Shown one piece after another: positions 56,837 through 64,000 of a DNA stretch of 64,000 bases. The DNA lies in the NCBI GenBank assembly GCA_041695045.1, contig JBGFRR010000151.1, forward strand, positions 1-64,000. The letters are read 5' to 3'. The DNA comes from JBGFRR01 sp041695045 (GTDB lineage Bacteria > Bacteroidota > Ignavibacteria > UBA10030). The position numbers were made by a program, and so were the translations under genes. The notes below the pieces were generated by a model. It was not told the origin of the DNA. It saw nothing but the letters and a program-made list of their open reading frames with translations, and did no database searches. Every line of letters begins with the position of its first letter. Position 1 is the first letter of the stretch.

Positions 56837-58204
56837 TTAGGTTTTCTGTTGCTTCTTCTTTGCCGCCGGGAAGAGGATGTTGTTGAGGATGAGCCGATAA
56901 CCGGGGGAGTTCTTGTGAAGCGTTAGGTCGGTGGGAGGCTCGCCCACAAGATGCGTATAGTCCTCCGGGTCGTGGCCGCCGTACCACGTAAACGTTCCGC
57001 GGCCGTAATTGCCATGAAGATATTTGACTTCCTCCGTTCCCTCACGCTGAGCGAGAGTCACCACCGTCGGTTTGATGAGGCTTTTGCGGAACGCCGTCGT
57101 CTGACCCATGAAGCCCTTGACGATGTTCACGTGGTTCTGCGTGAGCATGGTCGGTACGGGGTCATACTTTGCAGAGAATTCGAACAGCGTGAAGTAATCC
57201 GTGTTCGGGTCGCGCATCGGCGGCGGGTCGCTCGGCGGGATGTCGATATCAGAGTACTCGTAGCGCAGGGGGTTTCGTTCGAGCGTGAAGTTCTCGAACG
57301 CGAGCGTTTTCGAAAAGTCGAGCCTCTGCTGCGCGTTGAGATCCGGAGGGTCGCCGTCAAACATGACGTCGCAGATGTCCACACCGTCTGCCGCCAGCGC
57401 AATGTCGTACGAGTCCGTGGCCGAACACATTGCGAACATGAAACCGCCGTTGCCGATGAAGTCTTTGATCCCTCGTGCGACGGCCTTCTTCGCATCGGAC
57501 ACTTTTCTGAACCCCAACCGCCTCGCCTCCGCTTCGTACATCAACTGCTGCTCGATGTACCACGGCGCATGGCGATAGTTCGAGTAGAACTTCCCGTACT
57601 GGCCGGTGAAATCTTCATGGTGAAGATGCAGCCAATCGAACTCCGAGAGCTTGCCCCACAGCACCTCTTCATCCCACACTTTCGTGTATGGAACTTCGGC
57701 GTACTCGAGCGCGAGCGTTACCGCATCATCCCACGGCTTGAAGGTGGGCGGAACGTACACGGCGATCTTTGGCGCTTTCTCCAGGCGGACGACGTCCATG
57801 TTGTTTGCTTCGCTTTGGATCTCCGCATAGATTACCGCTGCCTCGGAACCGCTCAGCGGCTCAAATAACACACCGCGGATGCGGCACTCCCGCGCGACCA
57901 CGTCGCTGTAGTCCGTCATGAATGAGCCGCCACGATAATTGAGCAGCCAGTCAACTTCCCCGTTCCGCTCCAACACCCAGAACGTCACGCCGTACGCTTT
58001 GAGGTGGTCGGTCTGCCGCAGGTCCATGGGAATGAGAAGCTTCGACTGAGCGGCAACGAAGCAAGTAGTAAGTACTAAGTAGGAAGTAGTAAGTAGTAAG
58101 AAAAAAGTAGGAAAAGTGGCGGAAGAGAGAATGCCCACCATGCGCTTTATGGGTCCTCGTTGCTTGCGACGTACGACTGGATACTTTCTACTCAGATACT
58201 TCAT
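56837..58204 (-). CDS. Large secreted protein, unknown function
   Basis: 455 aa with a hydrophobic N-terminal segment (FFLLLTTSYLVLTTCFVAA). Similar Bacteroidota proteins are often labelled asparagine synthetase B, which I consider a misannotation, as no amidotransferase or synthetase motif is seen. Central part: IAVYVPPTFKPWDDAVTLALEYAEVPYTKVWDEEVL, then GIKDFIGNGGFMFAMCSATDSYDIALA, then GRGTFTWYGGHDPEDYTHLVG, recalling glutamine-amidotransferase-like (flavodoxin-type) folds used for secreted enzymes. The hydrophobic stretch is encoded by an AGTAGTAAGTA-type repeat (58061-58112). The start overlaps the TPR gene stop (ATGA). Confidence 0.7.
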   Translation of the reverse strand: MKYLSRKYPVVRRKQRGPIKRMVGILSSATFPTFFLLLTTSYLVLTTCFVAAQSKLLIPMDLRQTDHLKAYGVTFWVLERNGEVDWLLNYRGGSFMTDYSDVVARECRIRGVLFEPLSGSEAAVIYAEIQSEANNMDVVRLEKAPKIAVYVPPTFKPWDDAVTLALEYAEVPYTKVWDEEVLWGKLSEFDWLHLHHEDFTGQYGKFYSNYRHAPWYIEQQLMYEAEARRLGFRKVSDAKKAVARGIKDFIGNGGFMFAMCSATDSYDIALAADGVDICDVMFDGDPPDLNAQQRLDFSKTLAFENFTLERNPLRYEYSDIDIPPSDPPPMRDPNTDYFTLFEFSAKYDPVPTMLTQNHVNIVKGFMGQTTAFRKSLIKPTVVTLAQREGTEEVKYLHGNYGRGTFTWYGGHDPEDYTHLVGEPPTDLTLHKNSPGYRLILNNILFPAAKKKQQKT

Positions 58205-60093
58205 ATCGCATCTCCTCGAAGCATTCGAATCCGCTTCCGCGCTTCCTCGGTATACAGCGAGTGGGGGTACTCCGTGAGGATGCGTTCATAGGCTTCAATG
58301 GCTAATGGAGTGTTGTTAAGGACCGTTTCGTACACCTCGCCGATCCGGAACTGTGCCCGGTCGCGAACGATGCTTGTCGGCAGATCATTGGCAATTTTCG
58401 TGAACGCCGCTAATGCTTTGTCGGAGTCGTTGAGGATGAGATGGATCTCAGCAATCTTCATGAGCGCGTCGTCGTACAGAAGGGCGTAGAAGTATTGCTG
58501 TGCGATCGACTCAAACCGCGCTAGCGCTTCGGAGTGTTTCTTCTGGCGCATCAGCAAATCGGCTTTCGCAAACTCGATAAGAGCGGAAGGAGCCAAGTTT
58601 TTGTTTTCGTTAATGAAATACTGCAGCACCAGGGCGTCGTTCGCGAGGTCGGTGCTCAGATTCGCCGTCAACCCTTGCATGCGATTGAGGGCTTCATCGA
58701 AGTTCCCCTCAAAATAATCAAGCTCGGCGAGGCGAAACAGCGCGCGGTCGCGAAAATCCCCCATCGGCGCCGGCAACAGCTTCTCATACTCCTGCCGCGA
58801 TCCTGCAAGGTTATTGCGCATCGTATGGACTTCTGCAATCTGCATCGTCGCTTCGAAGTGAAGGTTGGGCGTCGTAGCCGACTGCCGTGTGCGCTCGAAC
58901 GCTGCCAGCGCTCCGTCTAAATCGAACAGTCGCTCACGCCGAATCACCCCAATGCGAAATGACGCTTGCGCAGCAAAGTCGGTCCCGGCATAGCGGTCAA
59001 GAATATCCTCGTACAGTGCCAGCGCGGCATCGATCGTTGCACGGGTTTCTGCACCACCCCGCCGTGCGGGGCGTCGGGCGGGGGGCGATATCGTGTCCGC
59101 GTGCTGGCTGAGTTCTTCGGTTGCGCGAGCAAGACCGAGCAGGGCGTAGGGCATGCGGTCGCGGTCGGGATGCTGCTCGATCAACTCTCGAAACGCCACT
59201 GCCGCGGCGTCGTAGGCTTGTTCCTGCAGTGCACGCTGCGCAAAACTGAACAGCTCTCTCCCGTTCGCTTTCGCCTGCCGGTCGAAGATGCGATACTCCT
59301 CGAGTGCCGCACGGAAGTCCTTTCGCTCCATATGAATCCACGCTAACAGTGTTCGGAGGGCGGGATTGGCCGGATCCTTCGCGACGTGGTCGCGCACAAC
59401 ATCCAGCGCTTGCTTGATGCCTTCCTCACGCGCAGAAAACGATCCGATCCGTCCTTGCACGTACGCTAACTGGGCCGGATTGGCTTTGAGCAACCGCATG
59501 AACTCCTGCGTTGCCAGAGCGTACTGCTGGAAGCTGCTATACAACCACGCTAACTCTTCAGCGAACGCGCGCTGGTCTCCCGTCGCGTCTCTTGACCTCT
59601 TGTACAGCGCGATCGCCTGATCATACAGACGATGCTCAATCATCTGGGAAGCAACGAGGCGGTAGACGTTGACATTCCTGGAGTCGGCGGCGATAACGTT
59701 GTGCCAGAGCTCATTGGCACGAGCGCTGTCGCCCGATTGATAGTACAAACTGCCGAGCATGGCCTGCAGTACCGGGTCGCCGGGATGGCTTTGCATCCTC
59801 CGTTCGACAAGCTCAACAGCTTTGTCGTACATCTTCAGGTACGTGTACGTTCGACGAAGGCCGTCGAAGAAGACATAGTTCTGCGGGTCGGAGCGATGCA
59901 GCGACTCGTAGAGCGGAAGCGCGCGTTCCCACTCGCCCGACTGCTCAAAGCCCTGCGCGAGCCGGAACTGAATGTTGAGGTCGGGCTGCTGCGCTTGCAA
60001 GAGCGTGATGCTAAGAAGCAGGAACGCTGGAATGAACCTACGTGCGCGGCGATGTGTGATGACCAGAAACATGACAATCGTAATATAGAACAT
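58201..60093 (-). CDS. Exported TPR-repeat protein
   Basis: About 630 aa. An N-terminal hydrophobic segment (FIPAFLLLSITLLQAQQ) is followed by continuous TPR helices (e.g. GEWERALPLYESLHRSDPQN, YDKAVELVERRMQSHPGDPVL, PLAIEAYERILTEYPHSLYTEEARKRI), the last ones in the YbgF/BamD-like style. Probably a periplasmic scaffold. A palindrome (59057-59071) inserts SPPARRPARRGGAE-type residues between repeats. It is translationally coupled to the secreted 455-aa protein and divergent from dxr. The upstream start is uncertain (ATG 60093 or 60072). Confidence 0.82.
   Translation of the reverse strand: MFYITIVMFLVITHRRARRFIPAFLLLSITLLQAQQPDLNIQFRLAQGFEQSGEWERALPLYESLHRSDPQNYVFFDGLRRTYTYLKMYDKAVELVERRMQSHPGDPVLQAMLGSLYYQSGDSARANELWHNVIAADSRNVNVYRLVASQMIEHRLYDQAIALYKRSRDATGDQRAFAEELAWLYSSFQQYALATQEFMRLLKANPAQLAYVQGRIGSFSAREEGIKQALDVVRDHVAKDPANPALRTLLAWIHMERKDFRAALEEYRIFDRQAKANGRELFSFAQRALQEQAYDAAAVAFRELIEQHPDRDRMPYALLGLARATEELSQHADTISPPARRPARRGGAETRATIDAALALYEDILDRYAGTDFAAQASFRIGVIRRERLFDLDGALAAFERTRQSATTPNLHFEATMQIAEVHTMRNNLAGSRQEYEKLLPAPMGDFRDRALFRLAELDYFEGNFDEALNRMQGLTANLSTDLANDALVLQYFINENKNLAPSALIEFAKADLLMRQKKHSEALARFESIAQQYFYALLYDDALMKIAEIHLILNDSDKALAAFTKIANDLPTSIVRDRAQFRIGEVYETVLNNTPLAIEAYERILTEYPHSLYTEEARKRIRMLRGDAI
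59057..59071. repeat. Palindrome inside the TPR gene
   Basis: CCCCGC-cgt-GCGGGG, with further GC-rich sequence to 59090. Read in frame it adds an Arg/Pro-rich linker atypical of TPR helices. Confidence 0.65.
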
Positions 60094-60174
60094 TAAACAG
60101 GAGGCTGCAACCGGGTTTTCGTATATGCTTACCTTGACTTGCCCCGCAGTTTTGCTTACCTTGACGTTGCATTT

Positions 60175-61329
60175 ATGCCATCGAATGTGAAGCAGATAGC
60201 TATCCTCGGCTCGACCGGCTCGATCGGGCAGAGTAGCCTTGAGGTCATTCGCAACAACCGCGACCGCTTTGTTGTCCGTTACCTCACCGCAAACAAGAAC
60301 ATCGACCTGCTTCGTCGTCAAGCGGAGGAGTTTCGCCCGCGCGGCGTTGTGGTGTTGGATGTCGCACATGCCACAGGATTGAGCAAATCTCTTGGTAACG
60401 GTGTAGAGGTTTTGTTCGGCGAGCGTGGCTTGTTAGAGATCGTCCGCCGCGACGATGTGGACATTGTCATCAGCTCGCTGGTGGGATTTGCGGGATTACA
60501 GCCGACCGTCGAAGCCATCAAGCGCGGCAAAACGATTGCGCTGGCAAATAAGGAAACGCTGGTGGTTGCCGGCGGGTTGATGAAGCAGCTTCTACGCGAG
60601 CATCGGGCGACGTTGGTTCCCGTAGACAGCGAGCACAGCGCTATTTTGCAGTGTCTTGCCGGCGAGAATCCGGCAGACATCGCACGGTTGATTCTCACCG
60701 CGTCCGGCGGGCCGTTCCTGAACACACCGGCGGAACAATTCTCCACCATCAGCGTCCATCAGGCGCTGCGGCACCCGAATTGGAAGATGGGGAAAAAGAT
60801 CACCATCGATTCTGCCACGCTGATGAACAAAGGCTTAGAAGTAATCGAAGCGCACTGGCTGTTCGACCTTCCGCCAGAACGGATCGAAGTCGTCATCCAC
60901 CCCCAATCGATTATCCACTCGATGGTCGAGTTTATCGACGGGTCCATCAAAGCGCAGTTGGGATTGCCCGACATGAAACTGCCGATTCAGTACGCATTGA
61001 CGTATCCAGCCCGCTCGGCAATGAACGGCGCTCGTCTCGACTTTGCCGCTCTGCAATCGATGACGTTTCTGAAGCCGGACCGCGAGAAATTCCGCTGCCT
61101 GCAATTGGCATACGATGCGCTGGAAGCGGGCGGCACCGCGACCGCCGTACTGAACGCCGCGAACGAAGTGGCCGTGCATGCGTTCCTCAACGGCAGCATT
61201 TCCTTCAACCGCATTCCTGACCTGATCGACCGCGCGCTCGCACAGCACAGCGTCCGCGAGAATGCCGAGCTCGAAGAGATCGTTGAGGTCGACGCGGCAA
61301 CACGGTCGTTCGTTCAATCCTTGTGTTAG
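60175..61329 (+). CDS. dxr: 1-deoxy-D-xylulose 5-phosphate reductoisomerase
   Basis: 384-aa enzyme of the MEP isoprenoid pathway. NADPH site ILGSTGSIGQSSLEVI at the N-terminus, LANKETLVVAGG, the metal/substrate site VDSEHSAILQCL, TASGGPF, KMGKKITIDSATLMNKGLEVIEAHWLF. Length is typical. ATG 60175 gives the canonical N-terminus. 36 nt upstream of rseP and probably co-transcribed, as in many bacteria where dxr and the site-2 protease gene are neighbours. Confidence 0.96.
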   Translation: MPSNVKQIAILGSTGSIGQSSLEVIRNNRDRFVVRYLTANKNIDLLRRQAEEFRPRGVVVLDVAHATGLSKSLGNGVEVLFGERGLLEIVRRDDVDIVISSLVGFAGLQPTVEAIKRGKTIALANKETLVVAGGLMKQLLREHRATLVPVDSEHSAILQCLAGENPADIARLILTASGGPFLNTPAEQFSTISVHQALRHPNWKMGKKITIDSATLMNKGLEVIEAHWLFDLPPERIEVVIHPQSIIHSMVEFIDGSIKAQLGLPDMKLPIQYALTYPARSAMNGARLDFAALQSMTFLKPDREKFRCLQLAYDALEAGGTATAVLNAANEVAVHAFLNGSISFNRIPDLIDRALAQHSVRENAELEEIVEVDAATRSFVQSLC

Positions 61330-61365
61330 TCCAACCATCTTGTCAACAAGAGGATCACTCATCAT

Positions 61366-62679
61366 ATGGATGTCCTGAGCACAATTTTCTACTTCATCAT
61401 CACCATCGGTATTCTGGTGTTCATTCACGAATTAGGACACTTTCTTGCCGCGAAGCTCTTCGGCATGCGCGTAGAACGATTCAGCATAGGGTTTCCACCG
61501 CGTGCGTTCGGCAAGAAGGTCGGCGAGACGGACTATTGTATCTCGTGGATTCCCATCGGCGGATACGTGAAGATTGCCGGCATGATTGACGAGAGCATGG
61601 ATACCGATTTTCTCGGTAGGCCGCCGGAGCCATGGGAGTTTCGTGCAAAGCCCCTCTGGCAGCGGATGATTGTCATTTCCGCAGGCGTTGCCATGAATAT
61701 CCTTCTTGCCGTGGCCATCTTTTGGGGAATTATCTATTATCAGGGCAAAGAAGTCCGCCCCATGACACCCATCGGCTACGTCGTGCCCGAAAGCCCTGCG
61801 GCAATTGCCGGGTTACAGCCGGGTGATACAATTGTTTCCATCAACGGCAAACCGGTGCAGTACTGGGAGGATGTCGACCTCCTCATTTATATAGAGACGC
61901 TTGGCAACGATCTCACCTTTACCGTTGAGCGGGAGAACGAGCTGGTGTCGCTCACTCTTCTGCGTGCGCAGCTTCCTGATGCGATGGATGAGCGGTTTGG
62001 CATTGCGCCTGCAGGCCTTCATGCCATCATCAAAGGCGTTGAAGAAGGGAAACCCGCTGCACAGCTTGGACTTCAGCCCGGCGACGTCATTCTGCGGGTC
62101 AACAGTGAGGAGATTGATTACTACCGGTTGCCCTCAACCGTGGCACAGTTCGCCGGCAAAGAGATCACGTTGCAGTGGGAGCGCAATGGCCGGCTACTTG
62201 AAGGACGGGTCATTCCAACCGAGGGAGGACGCATAGGGATAGTGCTCGACGTTACGTACCGCGGTCCCGTCGAACGCATTACCTATTCATTCTTCGGCGC
62301 GTTACCGGCGGGACTGAATGAAGTTCGCGAGATGACGATGCTCATCTTCAAGAATATCTATCAGATGATCGTTGGACAAGTCTCGTTCTCCAAGTCCGTT
62401 GGCGGCCCGATTCGTATTGCACAATTTGCAACACGCTCTGCCGAAGTGGGGTTTGTGAGTTTTCTTGGATTTATGGCACTGCTGAGCATCAGTCTCGCGC
62501 TCATCAATGTGCTCCCCTTCCCCGCTCTTGATGGCGGACACCTTGTATTTCTTCTGTATGAAGCGGTTTTCCGGCGCGAGATTCCTCAACGCGTGCGATT
62601 AGCCTTGCAGCAAGCGGGTTTCTTCCTCTTGCTTGTGCTTATGGCTTTCGTTTTGTATAATGATATCGTGCATTTCTAA
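61366..62679 (+). CDS. rseP: Site-2 zinc metalloprotease RseP
   Basis: 437-aa intramembrane protease. HELGH near residue 22 in the first helix, two PDZ domains (~125-205 and ~210-290, each with GLQPGD), and the third metal ligand in LPFPALDGGH near residue 385. It cleaves anti-sigma factors and leftover signal peptides. Membrane helices at both ends; length is typical. Confidence 0.95.
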   Translation: MDVLSTIFYFIITIGILVFIHELGHFLAAKLFGMRVERFSIGFPPRAFGKKVGETDYCISWIPIGGYVKIAGMIDESMDTDFLGRPPEPWEFRAKPLWQRMIVISAGVAMNILLAVAIFWGIIYYQGKEVRPMTPIGYVVPESPAAIAGLQPGDTIVSINGKPVQYWEDVDLLIYIETLGNDLTFTVERENELVSLTLLRAQLPDAMDERFGIAPAGLHAIIKGVEEGKPAAQLGLQPGDVILRVNSEEIDYYRLPSTVAQFAGKEITLQWERNGRLLEGRVIPTEGGRIGIVLDVTYRGPVERITYSFFGALPAGLNEVREMTMLIFKNIYQMIVGQVSFSKSVGGPIRIAQFATRSAEVGFVSFLGFMALLSISLALINVLPFPALDGGHLVFLLYEAVFRREIPQRVRLALQQAGFFLLLVLMAFVLYNDIVHF

Positions 62680-62770
62680 CGACCTGTTGGCGTGACAGTT
62701 ATCACCAACCGAGAACTTAGCCTCCCGTAGATTGATTCAGACTCAATCACTTAGGAAGGAGTTTCCCACC

Positions 62771-63886
62771 ATGACCCACAGTATCAGTCCCCTGCGATGG
62801 CTCGCGATGCTGACGATACTCGTACTCACAGCATCGACACTCGCCACTGCTCAACAACAGCCTGAGGTCAAGATCGACATCCGTCTCGGTCAGTTCGACG
62901 TCCTTTACCTCGCAGACTTTATTGATGTGACGACGGGGGCGCTCTCCAGCAATATTCCGAATGCCTCGATTCAGCTGGAGACGGTTCCGCAACAGGCAAT
63001 GGATATGTACCTCGTCGTGACAGTTTTCATCAAGCTCCGGGGAGATCAAAACTTTACGCAGTTCGTGAAATCAACGACGCACAACTTCTTGATGCCGGGG
63101 CGGATGACGGTAACATCCCGCGACCTCGCCAGAACCGGAGGCGGGAACATTCGCGTGAAGAGCACGGATGTCAACAGCGCGATGCAACGACGGTTAGAGG
63201 ACCATGTGCGGACGCTCCCCACGGCACCGGTAGGAACATACGCGATTGAAGTTGAAGCCTACACACCCGAGAACGTCCGGCTTGCCCGTCAGCGCTCCGA
63301 TGTGGACGTGAGCAGCGCGACGCCGGAAGACGTTTCCGTAACCTACGTTGAACCGCAGGACGGAGCTGTGCTGCCAACGTTGTTCCCGACGTTCTCCTGG
63401 ACGACACAACGGCCCCAGGCTCGCATTTCGATCTACGAGCGACTTCCCTTCCACCGTTCACCGGAAGATGTAGTAACGGGAGTTCCTCACCTCCAGATGG
63501 AAGTACGGGGAACATCGTTTACCTATCCGCCCGATGCAGCCCGCCGCCTTGAACCCGGGAAAACGTACGTGTGGCTTTTGGAAGTGACCGTGGGGACGAA
63601 CCGCGGCGCGCAGATTAAGCGCGGTCCGGTCTTTGCATTCCGGACACAGGCGCTCGCCGGTGAATGGGCATTCCTTGAGCGATTCCTTACCGGCCTGGGT
63701 GGAGAAGCCGCTGGAACATTCGCGACACTTCAAGGAATAGGCTGGCGACCGACGGGTGAGATTGTTGTGGACGGCCGGACGGCGACCCTGCAACAACTCC
63801 AGGTGGTTCTCAACCAGCTTGCTCAACGACAACAGGCGGGTATCGCTGCTGGAACAGGCAGCACCGTCAAGATTACAGTCCAATAA
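62771..63886 (+). CDS. Secreted protein, unknown function
   Basis: 371 aa. Signal peptide to about residue 28 (TLATAQQQPE), then beta-rich sequence with no recognised catalytic motif. FPTFSWTTQRPQARISIYE to GKTYVWLLEV resembles a fibronectin-type III-like fold as used in bacterial surface proteins, followed by a helical end. AAGGAG precedes ATG 62771 by about 10 nt. It is followed after 38 nt by another exported-protein gene that runs off the window. Confidence 0.7.
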   Translation: MTHSISPLRWLAMLTILVLTASTLATAQQQPEVKIDIRLGQFDVLYLADFIDVTTGALSSNIPNASIQLETVPQQAMDMYLVVTVFIKLRGDQNFTQFVKSTTHNFLMPGRMTVTSRDLARTGGGNIRVKSTDVNSAMQRRLEDHVRTLPTAPVGTYAIEVEAYTPENVRLARQRSDVDVSSATPEDVSVTYVEPQDGAVLPTLFPTFSWTTQRPQARISIYERLPFHRSPEDVVTGVPHLQMEVRGTSFTYPPDAARRLEPGKTYVWLLEVTVGTNRGAQIKRGPVFAFRTQALAGEWAFLERFLTGLGGEAAGTFATLQGIGWRPTGEIVVDGRTATLQQLQVVLNQLAQRQQAGIAAGTGSTVKITVQ

Positions 63887-63924
63887 CGGAAGCTCGATCT
63901 TCCTACCTATTGAGGAGCACAACA

Positions 63925-64000
63925 ATGAAAACGAAATTCATTCTGCTTGCCGTGATTGTTTTGAGCGCGCTCATCGTAAGCCCCGCATGGAAAACACCTC
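63925..64000 (+). CDS. Start of another exported protein (3' end outside window)
   Basis: The first 25 codons: a basic start and hydrophobic stretch (MKTKFILLAVIVLSALIVSPA) typical of a signal peptide. GAGGAG lies about 8 nt upstream of ATG 63925. Too short to identify. Confidence 0.7.
   Translation, partial: MKTKFILLAVIVLSALIVSPAWKTP

Overview
The window looks like a moderately GC-rich chromosome segment from the Bacteroidota/Chlorobiota side of the FCB group, most likely an Ignavibacteria/Kapabacteria-type lineage. The evidence is a secreted beta-helix protein ending in a type IX secretion (Por) sorting domain with the NYPNPFNPST signature, an S46 dipeptidyl-peptidase, TonB receptors with N-terminal carboxypeptidase-like domains, a DUF2851 protein, a Hc1 histone-like protein and lipoprotein signals throughout. 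No rRNA or tRNA gene was seen. The assignment is inferred from gene content, not from a marker gene.

Layout. 1-4.1 kb: end of a CcoI/CopA-type copper ATPase, a cyclase-family lipoprotein and an LD-carboxypeptidase. 4.1-17.5 kb: secreted and outer-membrane functions. These are beta-propeller lipoproteins separated by a three-copy intergenic module, a large T9SS cargo protein, an S46 peptidase with a partial duplicate of its 3' end 7.2 kb away, and an M16 peptidase pair. 17.5-21.3 kb: a graveyard of accessory genes, with palindrome arrays, recombinase, GIY-YIG and nucleotidyltransferase remnants, a HEPN gene, HigA with a gutted HigB, an IS4 remnant that cuts a protease-propeptide gene, and a broken TolB-like gene.

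21.3-28.0 kb: an assimilatory sulfate-reduction operon (sulfite reductase, APS reductase, APS kinase-ATP sulfurylase fusion, siroheme synthase). It is preceded by what looks like a complete ribosome-mediated attenuator: a short ORF with seven cysteine codons, a 13-bp rho-independent terminator, and a competing antiterminator pairing that includes the second Cys-Cys pair. This is the most interesting signal in the window. 28.0-30.6 kb: a probably transferred segment with a TauE sulfite exporter behind a SAM-riboswitch-like leader, an MtrA-like protein and a methyltransferase.

30.6-43.2 kb: metal and haem acquisition. There is an hmuY/hmuR-like haem pair (hmuY carries a frameshift) followed by two exported CbiX-like chelatase-fold proteins, a PhnCDE-type ABC transporter, a cupin/DoxX pair, and a FecA-like receptor divergent from an SDR gene across a pair of 13-17 bp operator-like palindromes. 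43.3-53.5 kb: deoxyhypusine-synthase-like plus Hc1 operon, GH20 hexosaminidase, a 2-oxoacid:ferredoxin oxidoreductase behind a sigma-54-like promoter, TauE + DUF1634 + dcd, and pyrF. 53.5-64 kb: DUF2851, three tandem Uma2 genes showing gene-conversion mosaicism, a large secreted protein, a TPR protein, dxr, rseP and a secreted protein of unknown role.

Across the window, GC-rich palindromes occur both between genes and, in frame, inside genes (S46, M16, GH20, TPR), which suggests a mobile or spreading palindromic element family in this genome.
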